A stretch of DNA of 9,035 bases from Fidelibacterota bacterium (GCA_018263365.1 JAANXI010000137.1:1-9035), one strand, 5' to 3'; counted from the first letter of the stretch, positions 1 through 6,395 are shown. Translations and numbers: made by a program. Notes: generated by a model from the letters alone, not told the origin.

Positions 1-8
1 AGGCTCCG

Positions 9-63
9 TGAAATCCTCGACAGACCCTCCGGGTATGCCTTCGGTTTCCCAAAACCCTTTTCA
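9..63. repeat. Dispersed repeat A, left copy
   Basis: A stretch of about 54 bases is repeated in direct orientation at the right end of the window (8981-9035). The shared core reads GAAATCCTCGACAG, one variable base, then CCCTCCGGGTATGCCT. About 49 of 54 positions agree, with one single-base indel near the end. Read on the minus strand, both copies stay open in more than one frame, so this may be a fragment of a mobile or repeated coding sequence rather than a pure structural repeat. I do not recognise the family. Finding two copies within 9 kb suggests it is dispersed through the genome. Confidence 0.7.
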
Positions 64-94
64 TCTCAACATCTTGGCACATCTCATCCACAAC

Positions 95-118
95 AATCGC
101 TCAATTTAGGTTAATTAT
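95..118 (+). repeat. Inverted repeat B, left copy
   Basis: The 17-mer AATCGCTCAATTTAGGT at 95-111 recurs exactly, in reverse complement, at 8921-8937. The similarity continues as TAATTA after a one-base indel. It lies 31 bases after repeat A here. At the right end the order on the plus strand is B (inverted) then A (direct), so the two blocks are rearranged relative to each other. The AT-rich end runs into a perfect TATAAT at 116-121, which could serve as a -10 box, although no good -35 lies at the right distance. Confidence 0.6.
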
Positions 119-342
119 AATTCTACTCTTAATCGACTTGCAGTAAAATGACTAATCTTGGCGCCTTTTGGAGTTAAAAATGGGTTTAAACCGACTTTGC
201 AATCCGTTACCAATCCTTGTCGGGCTATTTGATTTACTGCCCATCCCGCGCCGGCGGGATTCTATTAGAGTCCCTGTCGTTCAGGGACGAACAGCAATTC
301 GAGTAGCCGGGGATGCAACGAAGTGGAATCTTCGGCGGGGTA
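119..342. other. Intergenic stretch before the membrane protein gene
   Basis: No secure gene is seen here. An ATG at 180 is preceded by GGAG at a good distance and opens a hydrophobic run (PILVGLFDLL) at about residues 10-19, but the frame then runs into the hairpin repeats at 243-288 and stops at 377. It may be a relic of the original start of the downstream membrane protein gene, interrupted by repeat insertion. That is inference only. Confidence 0.4.
243..288. repeat. Two tandem hairpins (REP-like)
   Basis: Two perfect small inverted repeats stand nine bases apart. ATCCCGC at 243-249 pairs with GCGGGAT at 254-260 around a 4-base loop. GTCCCTG at 270-276 pairs with CAGGGAC at 282-288 around a 5-base loop. 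The arrangement resembles extragenic palindromic repeats of the 'atcccgc...gcgggat' kind common in bacterial genomes. Neither hairpin is followed by a T-run, so they do not look like intrinsic terminators. Confidence 0.65.
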
Positions 343-2409
343 ATGAAAATCCTCGCACCATCAATTCCCACAAATAGCTATCCCACACTCCCCTCCACGA
401 TCGCGATCTCCTCCTCCGTGACGGCGTCCCGGGCAATTCCGTGGTGGGACACACCTGTGTATGCGTTAGCCGCCTATACGCTTGGCGTGGTTCATCCGCC
501 GGGATCGCTCTTGCTTACTATTCTTGGCTGGCTGGTCACCCGGGTATTGGGTCCGCCCGATTTTATCCTGAGCCTGACAGCAGGGGCAATTGGGGTGATT
601 ACCATCGGAGTAAATCTGCTCGCCGCTAAGCGTGTGTTATTTGAAGGTGCTCAAAATTTTGCAGCCAATTTCCAGAAAAAACCAGCCTCCGTCGGATTTC
701 TCTCCCTGGGCGTTGTACTGCTGGGAAGCGCCTCAACACTCTGGCAATACCGCACGAAATTTACCCCGTATATTCTCACCGCCTGCTTTACGGCGCTGAT
801 TTTATGGGCATTAGTGCGATGGAAAAACCACCTGGATGACACAAATCATTTTACCTGGCTCTTTATCGTTGGTTTACTTGTCGGACTCGATTTTTCCGTA
901 CACCGGACAAATTTGCTCCTAATACCCGGAATTATCGCGTGGATTCTCATCTTTCGCCCCAAAGTGTTACTCAGGTGGAAAACGTGGAGTATGTTGATTG
1001 CCGGAGGCGTTCTGGGACTTTTGTTTCACCTACTCCTGATCCCGATGGCCGCTGCCGATCCCGCCTTAAACTTTACCAATCCCAACACACTAAGCCGGTT
1101 TTGGGATTACGTGGCGCTGGAGCAATATGGCGGCAGTTTTTTGGTTGACCTGTTCCCGCGGACGGCTCCGTTTTGGGCCTATCAGGTTATGGATTTTCTG
1201 GATACCTTCGCTGCTAATTTTTTCCCGGCAGATGGCCCCCTTGGCTGGGTTGGAATACTCCCCGGACTTCTCGGTTTTTTTGGTTTTGGTGTACTATTCA
1301 AACAGGATTGGAGAACGGCGGCGGGGACAGTCGGCCTGTTTGGGTGTATGAGCCTCGTCGCAGTGCTGTACTTTAACCTGCCGGAGAATTACATCCGTCC
1401 GATATCGCGGCATTATCTGCCGTCATTTGTCCTGTTCGGATTCTGGATGCTGTACGGTACAGGCTTTCTCGGACGGGAAATTCATCGCCGCTTTGGTACA
1501 ATTCCGGTGCTCGCCGCCGGGGTGATTGTAATCACGGGAATAACAGGATCGATACTGCGGAATTATCCGGAACGGGATATGTCACAACACCGTTTCGCTG
1601 AGGACTTTGCCCGGAATATGCTTAGGAGCCTTCCTCAAAATGCTATTCTGTTTACCAGCGGGGATGCGGATACATTTCCGCTCTGGTATCTGCAGGGAGT
1701 TGAGGGGTATCGCCAAGATATCACGGTCTGCAATATTTACCTGTTGATGACGCCCTGGTTTCCCCAGCAGATACTCCGGCGAAATCTGGATTTCCCCATG
1801 GGGATGACCGCTGAGGAAATTGAGAATTTGCAAGCAATATCCTGGACAGATTCTACCGTGAGGCTCCCAGGCGATCCAAATCCAGTGAAATACGGATTGG
1901 GTGATACCGTCGATATGCCGGATAGCGTTATGCTGAATGTGCCGCCGACCTTCGGTCAGGGAAACCTGTTTATCCACGATCAGGTTCTCCTGAGCATACT
2001 GAAAGCAAATCGCTGGAAGCGGCCGGTCTATGTATCAATTGGAGTGGGGCAGTCCACTGCGGCCTACCTTACACCGTACCTGCGGTTGGAGGGATTGGTC
2101 CGGCGAGCCGTTCCAACCAATTCTGTAAGAACTGATGCCGGGATACTCAAGGCCAATCTTGTAGAAAAATATCGGTACAACGGTTTCGATGATTCAACCG
2201 TCCCGATAGATGCCATGACGAATTGGGCTGCGCAGAATTATTATACCATGTTTTTGCAGCTGATTCGTGAAGAGCAGGGGGCAGGTAGAAGAATCGTGGC
2301 ACAAACAACATTGGATGACCTGGAAACGAAAATCCCACCGGATCGGATTGCTCTGCCGGAATCCGTGACTAGCCGGATTGATAGCCTTAGGCAGGTACTC
2401 GCTGAGTAA
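343..2409 (+). CDS. DUF2723 (GT117-like) integral membrane glycosyltransferase family protein
   Basis: This is a multi-pass membrane protein of about 688 residues with the signature of DUF2723, a GT-C type family (CAZy GT117) thought to transfer sugars from lipid carriers to proteins. The family's first-loop motif appears at residues 34-54 as WWD, then AAYTLG and HPPG. Canonical members read DSGE, but here the acidic Glu is lost (DTPV) while the Asp remains. About nine hydrophobic helices follow to residue ~400, including a conserved HRT loop around residue 200. A soluble C-terminal domain then begins near 'PQNAILFTSGDADT', which is typical of the family. The expected first membrane helix before WWD is absent and is replaced by a Ser/Thr/Pro-rich stretch encoded just after repeat DNA. 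The start is uncertain: ATG 343 was chosen over ATG 313 because GGCGGGG precedes it. No neighbour explains its target. The family call is firm; the acceptor is unknown. Confidence 0.85.
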   Translation: MKILAPSIPTNSYPTLPSTIAISSSVTASRAIPWWDTPVYALAAYTLGVVHPPGSLLLTILGWLVTRVLGPPDFILSLTAGAIGVITIGVNLLAAKRVLFEGAQNFAANFQKKPASVGFLSLGVVLLGSASTLWQYRTKFTPYILTACFTALILWALVRWKNHLDDTNHFTWLFIVGLLVGLDFSVHRTNLLLIPGIIAWILIFRPKVLLRWKTWSMLIAGGVLGLLFHLLLIPMAAADPALNFTNPNTLSRFWDYVALEQYGGSFLVDLFPRTAPFWAYQVMDFLDTFAANFFPADGPLGWVGILPGLLGFFGFGVLFKQDWRTAAGTVGLFGCMSLVAVLYFNLPENYIRPISRHYLPSFVLFGFWMLYGTGFLGREIHRRFGTIPVLAAGVIVITGITGSILRNYPERDMSQHRFAEDFARNMLRSLPQNAILFTSGDADTFPLWYLQGVEGYRQDITVCNIYLLMTPWFPQQILRRNLDFPMGMTAEEIENLQAISWTDSTVRLPGDPNPVKYGLGDTVDMPDSVMLNVPPTFGQGNLFIHDQVLLSILKANRWKRPVYVSIGVGQSTAAYLTPYLRLEGLVRRAVPTNSVRTDAGILKANLVEKYRYNGFDDSTVPIDAMTNWAAQNYYTMFLQLIREEQGAGRRIVAQTTLDDLETKIPPDRIALPESVTSRIDSLRQVLAE

Positions 2410-2439
2410 TTGGAGTTTACGGAAATCACCGATAGTAAT

Positions 2440-2463
2440 TTAGCCTGGATTATTCATAAAATC
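2440..2463 (+). repeat. Possible terminus related to the MITE-like element
   Basis: TTAG followed by CCTGGATTATTCATAAAATC matches the TTAG plus terminal inverted repeat of the element at 8474-8715 (consensus CCTKAATTATTCATGAATTT) at 16 of 20 positions, with the same TTAG in front. A weak partner in inverted orientation lies at 2832-2851 (15 of 20 to the matching right end), followed by TCAG rather than TTAG. If real, this would be a second, decayed element of about 408 bp. The AT-rich sequence makes chance similarity a real possibility. Confidence 0.35.
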
Positions 2464-2528
2464 TCTTAAGGAGAACTATATTGCGCACCATTCACCATGC
2501 CCCCACTTTTTTTTGGCGAGAGTGACTA

Positions 2529-2596
2529 TCATCCCCCGGCCTCCCCGCCTGCCGGCGGATAGCCGTCCCCCTTTGAAGGGGGGACAGGGGGATGAC
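2529..2596. repeat. Nested palindromic dispersed repeat
   Basis: The outer arms TCATCCCCC (2529-2537) and GGGGGATGA (2587-2595) enclose two inner hairpins: CCGCC/GGCGG (2545-2549/2554-2558, loop TGCC), and GTCCCCCTT with AGGGGGGAC (2565-2585, one extra G). It would fold into a branched cruciform. From general familiarity, GC-rich 'gtcatccccc...gggggatgac' elements of this build are scattered between genes in many environmental bacterial genomes. It carries no open reading frame of its own. Confidence 0.75.
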
Positions 2597-3118
2597 AAAA
2601 ACACGCAGCACCACTGACCGAAAACCACAACAACTCCGGCGACAACAAAACCCGGACCTTCCGCAACAATACCACAGAAGCGGAGTTCTGATTAGGAACA
2701 ACGGTACGGCAAGCATGGATATTGTTGGGATATCAATTTGTACGGTAGCGTGTTAAAGGGGAGACGGTGCAGAAAATTCAAAATCCCTGAAAATACATTA
2801 GCAATATCGATAAACGGTGGCCAATGTTTCGGAATTCAATAATAATGGAGGTCAGAAGGTTTTTTGAGGTTGCCCTGCAATTTCTACCGGTTATTCCCGA
2901 ACTTGATTTTGATACCGATCACCTGCGAACGGCGTCGCACTAATTTGATGGTTACCTCCTTCCGGATGAACGAGCCGATTGGGATTTTGATGCGCAGGAA
3001 AATTCCTTCGTATCCAGTGACGGAGAGTTCATCAACGAGATAATCATATCGAGGGCCGGCTGGGCGTCTTCCCGGTGAAGAAAATCAAAAAAATGCCGGG
3101 AATAGATGTTTTGAGGAG

Positions 3119-3771
3119 ATGGGACAGATACGCATGCAGACATTTGATGCACCGCTAACGATGGATGCGGAGCATGTGTGTTTTGACATTCAGGAAGTGA
3201 GCGTACATAAGGCAGACGAAGATTCAACAGAGGGCTGGATGGTTATCGCCGAACCGGATACGACTTTTGATTATCTTGAAATGGTCAATGGCGTGAAGGC
3301 CATCTTGGCCGATACCTCTTTGGAAACCGGCCATTATACTCAGATGCGGTTGTTACTTGGTTCAGACAACTCGATCGTGGTTGACGGAAATAGGCATTCA
3401 CTCCGGATCCCAAGTGGAATGCAAACCGGAGTAAAACTGAACCTGGACTTCGATATTGATCCGCATGAGCTGACAGAGATCTATGTTGATTTCAATGCAG
3501 TTAAGTCCATTCGGTATAACCAGGGACAAGGCTACATGATGCGGCCGACAGCCCGGTTGAGAACGCCTCTGTTCATGCCATTAATAGTGAGGAGGATACC
3601 ACGACAACTGTTACTGATACCACTGGATCATATCTGATTGTGGTTCCTGAAGGAACATATACGTTCACAGCTGAAGCGGAAAATTATTCGTCCAGTGATA
3701 CAACGTATGCAGATGTTAAAGTAAATCCCATGGATGAACTAACCGGATATGATTTCGTGCTGATGGAATAA
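3119..3771 (+). pseudogene. Broken DUF4382 domain protein with frameshifted C-terminal domain
   Basis: The first frame (3119-3637) gives a nearly complete DUF4382 domain at residues ~3-145: the opening GQIRMQTFDAP, then QEVSVH, GW, YLEMVNG, HYTQMRLLL, VPSG-like IPSGMQTGVKL, DFNAVKSI and RPTARL. The family is usually an exported lipoprotein, but no signal peptide or lipobox Cys is present here, nor in the in-frame DNA back to the stop at 3041. After RPTARL the frame degenerates and stops. The frame one base back (open 3520-3768) continues with a carboxypeptidase-regulatory-like beta domain (TDTTGSYLIVVPEGTYTF) and stops at 3771, 22 bases before a terminator. DUF4382 proteins often carry such a domain directly afterwards, so I infer an odd-length deletion or frameshift at about 3550-3570 plus loss of the 5' end. 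The protein's function is unknown. Confidence 0.75.
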
Positions 3772-3792
3772 ATATTTCCACCAGCCAACCGC

Positions 3793-3833
3793 AAAAAAGC
3801 CCGTCCGGTCTTGGTGCTGGACGGGCTTTTTTT
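3793..3833. terminator. Strong bidirectional intrinsic terminator
   Basis: The perfect stem GCCCGTCC (3799-3806) / GGACGGGC (3819-3826) has a 12-base loop. It is flanked by six A on the left (3793-3798) and seven T on the right (3827-3833), which pair to lengthen the stem and give a U-run in both directions. It lies between the convergent DUF4382 remnant (+) and the trpF-like/aroB/aroQ-like genes (-), so it can end both transcripts. Confidence 0.92.
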
Positions 3834-3841
3834 ATCGATTA

Positions 3842-3974
3842 CAAATTGCCGTAAACAAGTAGGCAGCTATGGAAAATTTGACTGCCTTGATTATCTTCAG
3901 CGGCAATTGCGCGCATTGCATAAAAAGTACCGGGAATGACACTGAAAGTGATCGTCCGCGGAGGATGCTTTTTG
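3842..3974 (-). pseudogene. Small C-terminal coding fragment, fibronectin III-like (doubtful)
   Basis: Read on the minus strand between the stop of the aroQ-like gene and the terminator, one frame of about 44 codons has no start of its own beyond an internal ATG. It contains ITFSVIPGTFYAMRAIAAED, which resembles the last strands of a fibronectin type III-like domain (the usual 'GTYYFAVRAVD' pattern). It ends in a TAA near 3842. The DNA here also contains nested inverted repeats (ATTGCCG/CGGCAAT, AGGCAG/CTGCCT). It may be a remnant of an exported protein gene or a chance frame. The call rests on one short motif. Confidence 0.25.
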
Positions 3975-3990
3975 GGCGGTATTTAAAAAC

Positions 3991-4440
3991 TTACTGCAAA
4001 TTGGTAATCAGGGTATCCAGTCCTTGCCGATAGGCGTCATCTACCGGGCCGACTATCTGTGAAATACATTGGGATTTTAACAGAGATTCGGAAACATCCC
4101 GTCCGGCTAACGTCTGTGTCAGATGGACTTCCACCGTCGGCAGGCCAATTAATTCAAGGGTATCGAGCAGGGTATAACTGGAAAAACACAATGTGGACGG
4201 ATTCAAAAAAATCCCATCAGCCCATTTGCGCTGACGCTGAAGTTTGGTCACAATGTCCGATTCACTGTTGGACTGGAAGATTTTGAGTTGTACCCCTAAC
4301 TCATGAGCCTGCCGCCGGATGCTGCGGTTAATTTTATCGAGGGTCAGCGTGCCGAATACCTGCCGAGGGCGTTTCCCAATCAGGTTCATATTCGGTCCGT
4401 GGATAACTAAGACATGCCAAGGATCATTATCGGCAGACAT
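3991..4440 (-). CDS. AroQ-like protein, type II 3-dehydroquinase fold with eroded active site
   Basis: This is a 149-residue protein, about the length of type II 3-dehydroquinate dehydratases. It keeps family landmarks: VIHGPNMNLIG (residues 12-22), the QSNSE strand (56-60), FLNP (78-81) and VEVHL (103-107). The key chemistry is altered. Compared with the M. tuberculosis enzyme, the catalytic Tyr24 is Phe29 (QVFG instead of xVYG), Glu20 is Pro25, the AGGLTHTS-type loop reads PSTLCFSS (His81 becomes Phe86), and the Arg112 position is Ser117. Arg19, Asn75 and His101 have counterparts (Arg24, Asn80, His106). Dehydratase activity is therefore doubtful. The start ATG 4440 overlaps the aroB stop by 14 bases, with AGGCAGG upstream; a TTG at 4446 is an alternative. 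Translational coupling to aroB implies a linked role. The fold assignment is strong. Whether it is a pseudoenzyme or has a new function is inference. Confidence 0.85.
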   Translation of the reverse strand: MSADNDPWHVLVIHGPNMNLIGKRPRQVFGTLTLDKINRSIRRQAHELGVQLKIFQSNSESDIVTKLQRQRKWADGIFLNPSTLCFSSYTLLDTLELIGLPTVEVHLTQTLAGRDVSESLLKSQCISQIVGPVDDAYRQGLDTLITNLQ

Positions 4441-5527
4441 TCGCAATAGCCTGCCTGAGGATGTGCTCTTTGATAGTCAGCTGCCCGGCGCCGTGTTGCA
4501 CGATAATCGGATCGCCGATATTTTTCAGGAGGACGAGCGTCACGTTGCCGTCGGTGACCTTTTTATCGATTTGCATCCGCTTAAGTACTTCCTCCACATC
4601 GAGGGAAATGCTGGGAACGGTCAGCTCATGGAGAAAATCATGCACCCGCGTAGCGATGTGAGTGCCGAGCAACTTTACATTCTCGGAGATCTCCACCGCG
4701 GACTGGACGCCTTTGATCACTGCCTCGCCATGCCGTATCGCATCAAATCCGGCGGCGGCCTCAATCGCGTGACCAACTGTATGACCGAAGTTCAGCACAC
4801 GCTGCCGGCCGGAATCAAACTCATCAGCCGTGATGTAATTCGTCTTTATCCGGATGCTTTTGGTAATGACATCCTGGAGAAAATCGGGTTGTTTTTCGTC
4901 AAGGATCGCTTTGCGGCCGCTGACGATCTGACTGAAGAATTTAAAATCCCGGATCAGGCTGAACTTGATAATCTCACCGAAGCCGCTCAACATCTCTCTG
5001 GTCGGCAAAGTTTGCAGCAGATCCGGATCGACGATGACTGTTTTTGGTTGGTAAATCGCGCCGATCAGGTTTTTTCCCAGCGGATGGTTGATACCGACCT
5101 TCCCGCCGATAGCGCTGTCCACCTGGGATAACAAAGTTGTCGGAATCTGCACATACTGGATGCCCCGAAGAAAGGTACTGGCCACAAAGCCGGTCAAATC
5201 GCCGACTACGCCGCCCCCCAGGGCGATGACGGTTGAGCCCCGCTCGAATCGCCAATCGATCAGCTGGGAGTACAGTTCTTCGGCCACCTGGATGCTTTTG
5301 GTGGATTCACCCGAAGGCAGGCACTTGGTATTAACCTCCAATCCGTTTTTCCGGAGGCCTGGTAACAGTTCGGGCAGATAGGTTTTTTCCGTCGTGGGAC
5401 TGGTGAAGACAGCAACCTTCCCGCTGATCCCCAGTTCATTGAGGATTTGCCCGGTGTGCGGCAAAATGCCACGTTCAACGTGAACGTCGTATTTTCGATC
5501 CCCTAATGGTAAATGGATTTTTGCCAT
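4427..5527 (-). CDS. aroB: 3-dehydroquinate synthase
   Basis: AroB is the cytosolic, NAD- and metal-dependent enzyme that cyclises DAHP to 3-dehydroquinate, step two of the shikimate pathway. The 366-residue length is normal. The NAD-binding signature is GGGVVGDLTGF (104-114), followed by RGIQYVQIPTTLLSQVDSAI and GGKVGINHPLGKNLIG (141-156). Metal ligands Glu185, His249 and His266 are in place (GEIIK, NFGHT, RHGEAV), as are Lys143, Lys152/Asn153, Lys188, Lys228, His253 and the DKK near 321-323. One oddity is that in the usual DExExGxRxxLNFGH stretch the sequence reads DEFDSGRQRVLNFGH. The Arg that binds the substrate carboxylate (Arg264 in the Aspergillus enzyme, numbering from memory) therefore aligns with Gln242, although Arg241 and Arg243 flank it. 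The gene sits 73 bases after the trpF-like gene and overlaps the aroQ-like gene. No good Shine-Dalgarno precedes ATG 5527. Confidence 0.95.
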   Translation of the reverse strand: MAKIHLPLGDRKYDVHVERGILPHTGQILNELGISGKVAVFTSPTTEKTYLPELLPGLRKNGLEVNTKCLPSGESTKSIQVAEELYSQLIDWRFERGSTVIALGGGVVGDLTGFVASTFLRGIQYVQIPTTLLSQVDSAIGGKVGINHPLGKNLIGAIYQPKTVIVDPDLLQTLPTREMLSGFGEIIKFSLIRDFKFFSQIVSGRKAILDEKQPDFLQDVITKSIRIKTNYITADEFDSGRQRVLNFGHTVGHAIEAAAGFDAIRHGEAVIKGVQSAVEISENVKLLGTHIATRVHDFLHELTVPSISLDVEEVLKRMQIDKKVTDGNVTLVLLKNIGDPIIVQHGAGQLTIKEHILRQAIANVCR

Positions 5528-5575
5528 ACCTGAATAGTTCGCTTTTGCCTGTAGAAAAAGCTATTTTAGTCAAAC

Positions 5576-5597
5576 TTTTTCTGGTATGCCAGAAAAA
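5576..5597. promoter_or_regulatory. Hairpin between the trpF-like gene and aroB
   Basis: The perfect 9-base stem TTTTTCTGG / CCAGAAAAA with a 4-base loop lies three bases after the stop of the trpF-like gene, inside the 73-base gap before aroB. It is AT-rich and lacks a clean T-run in the minus direction beyond the stem, so it is a weak terminator at best. It could protect the upstream message, act as an attenuator, or simply be a spacer. Confidence 0.5.
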
Positions 5598-5600
5598 ACA

Positions 5601-6218
5601 TCATACCCGTTCCTCGATAGAGTGCACAGCCTGAATGTAAGCCTGCAGCAGTGGAAAATCCTGGAGGCCAGCATGGTCTTGCGTCCCTTCCCGGAAAAGT
5701 AAAGCAGCCGGTTTGAATCGATGAAGTACTGAAGTCAGCTCCTTCGGGGGGATAGTACATGGCAATAACAGATGATGCGCCTGATTCAATTCCCGCCAGG
5801 GCCGTAATTCGTCCTCCGGGAGCTCGTGCAATGTATCCAGAGAGGCATCGGTGGGAGCAATTTGCACCGGTTGATCCGCAGAGTTGACAAATTCTTTGAG
5901 GGCTTCACTCGTTCCGGTGGCTGTGACGCGGCATCCCAGTGATTCCATAGATTTGGTATAGCGTCCAACCGGAACTATCAATGAACTTACCTGTAATTTG
6001 GTTACCATACTTTGCAGATAGTCCGGGTCAAAATTATCGGGCTGGACAAAGATGGACATCAAGGGTGGTAAGTTTTTAATGATATGCTGTGCAAGCGTAA
6101 ACTCGATATACCGGTCATCCGACTCATCCAGGACAAATCCCAGGCCATTTGCGCCCAGTTTGGCTGCTACCAATGAGTCGGTTTTATTCGTCAGGCCGTG
6201 TACGAGGATTTGAATCAT
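5601..6218 (-). CDS. TrpF-like (phosphoribosylanthranilate isomerase fold) protein lacking catalytic residues
   Basis: Starting at ATG 6218 the protein has 205 residues, the usual TrpF length, and the N-terminal half follows the family: ILVHGLTNKTD where TrpF has VKICGITxxxD, then AAKLGANGLGFVL, DDRYI and PPLMSIFV. TrpF isomerises phosphoribosylanthranilate in tryptophan synthesis, using a Cys as base and an Asp as acid. Here the Cys of KICG is His7 and the preceding Lys is gone. The QLHG strand end reads IVPVG. The late GG and SSGVE phosphate-binding loops read LPCTIPP and LLFREGTQD, leaving only a G-x-x-D near 184-187. Catalysis as TrpF is unlikely. The frame stays open up to 6365, adding up to 49 residues with no TrpF counterpart. 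I prefer the inner start because it leaves room for promoters of the divergent gene pair. It is first in a three-gene minus-strand group with aroB. Confidence 0.7.
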   Translation of the reverse strand: MIQILVHGLTNKTDSLVAAKLGANGLGFVLDESDDRYIEFTLAQHIIKNLPPLMSIFVQPDNFDPDYLQSMVTKLQVSSLIVPVGRYTKSMESLGCRVTATGTSEALKEFVNSADQPVQIAPTDASLDTLHELPEDELRPWRELNQAHHLLLPCTIPPKELTSVLHRFKPAALLFREGTQDHAGLQDFPLLQAYIQAVHSIEERV

Positions 6219-6395
6219 TACTGAAATCTGAGCAATCCCCATCTGAATTGCAAGCGGAGCTTCCCCGGAATTCGACTTGCGGATTTCTGTCTTGTATTCA
6301 TCGCCAACTGGAACTATTTTCAACTTTTGCGAAAACGATGTATGAAGGGTTAGCGCGTTTATCATGTTGAACTTTTCCCACTATTGGCAAACCCG
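6219..6395. promoter_or_regulatory. Divergent promoter region (putative)
   Basis: If the inner start of the trpF-like gene is right, 177 bases separate it from the amidohydrolase gene and must drive both directions. On the plus strand TTGTAT (6292-6297) and TATTTT (6315-6320) stand 17 bases apart, as for a sigma-70-type promoter. On the minus strand TTGAAA at 6326-6321 could be a -35, with a poor -10. No operator-like palindrome is obvious. The region is also open as an N-terminal extension of the minus-strand gene, so the reading is tentative. Confidence 0.35.

Larger units (their letters stand above)
2410..3118. other. Non-coding or decayed region with repeats and coding fragments
   Basis: No intact gene of confidence lies in these 700 bases. 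AAGGAG at 2469-2474 precedes a TTG at 2481, but that frame stops after 14 codons at the edge of a palindromic repeat (2529-2596). A 54-codon frame (2592-2756, +) and a frame interrupted once by TAA (2824-3078, +, stop at 2941-2943) look protein-like in parts, for example an acidic stretch around 2962-3030, but match no family I recognise. I read the region as the eroded upstream part of the broken gene at 3119 together with repeat insertions. That is inference. Confidence 0.5.

Noticed and set aside
180..377. Small plus-strand frame with a GGAG start signal
   Set aside because: Most of it runs through hairpin repeats and overlaps the membrane protein gene in another frame; the Arg-rich composition is unlike a real protein. 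Kept only as a possible relic start.
1582..1977. 131-codon minus-strand frame inside the membrane protein gene
   Set aside because: It is antisense to the conserved C-terminal domain of the DUF2723-type protein, with no recognisable motif.
2492..2716. 74-codon minus-strand frame over the palindromic repeat
   Set aside because: It is built mainly from repeat DNA, Cys/Arg-rich, with no motif.
4319..5131. 270-codon plus-strand frame opposite aroB
   Set aside because: It lies antisense to the strongly supported aroB and shows no family motif; it is a shadow frame.
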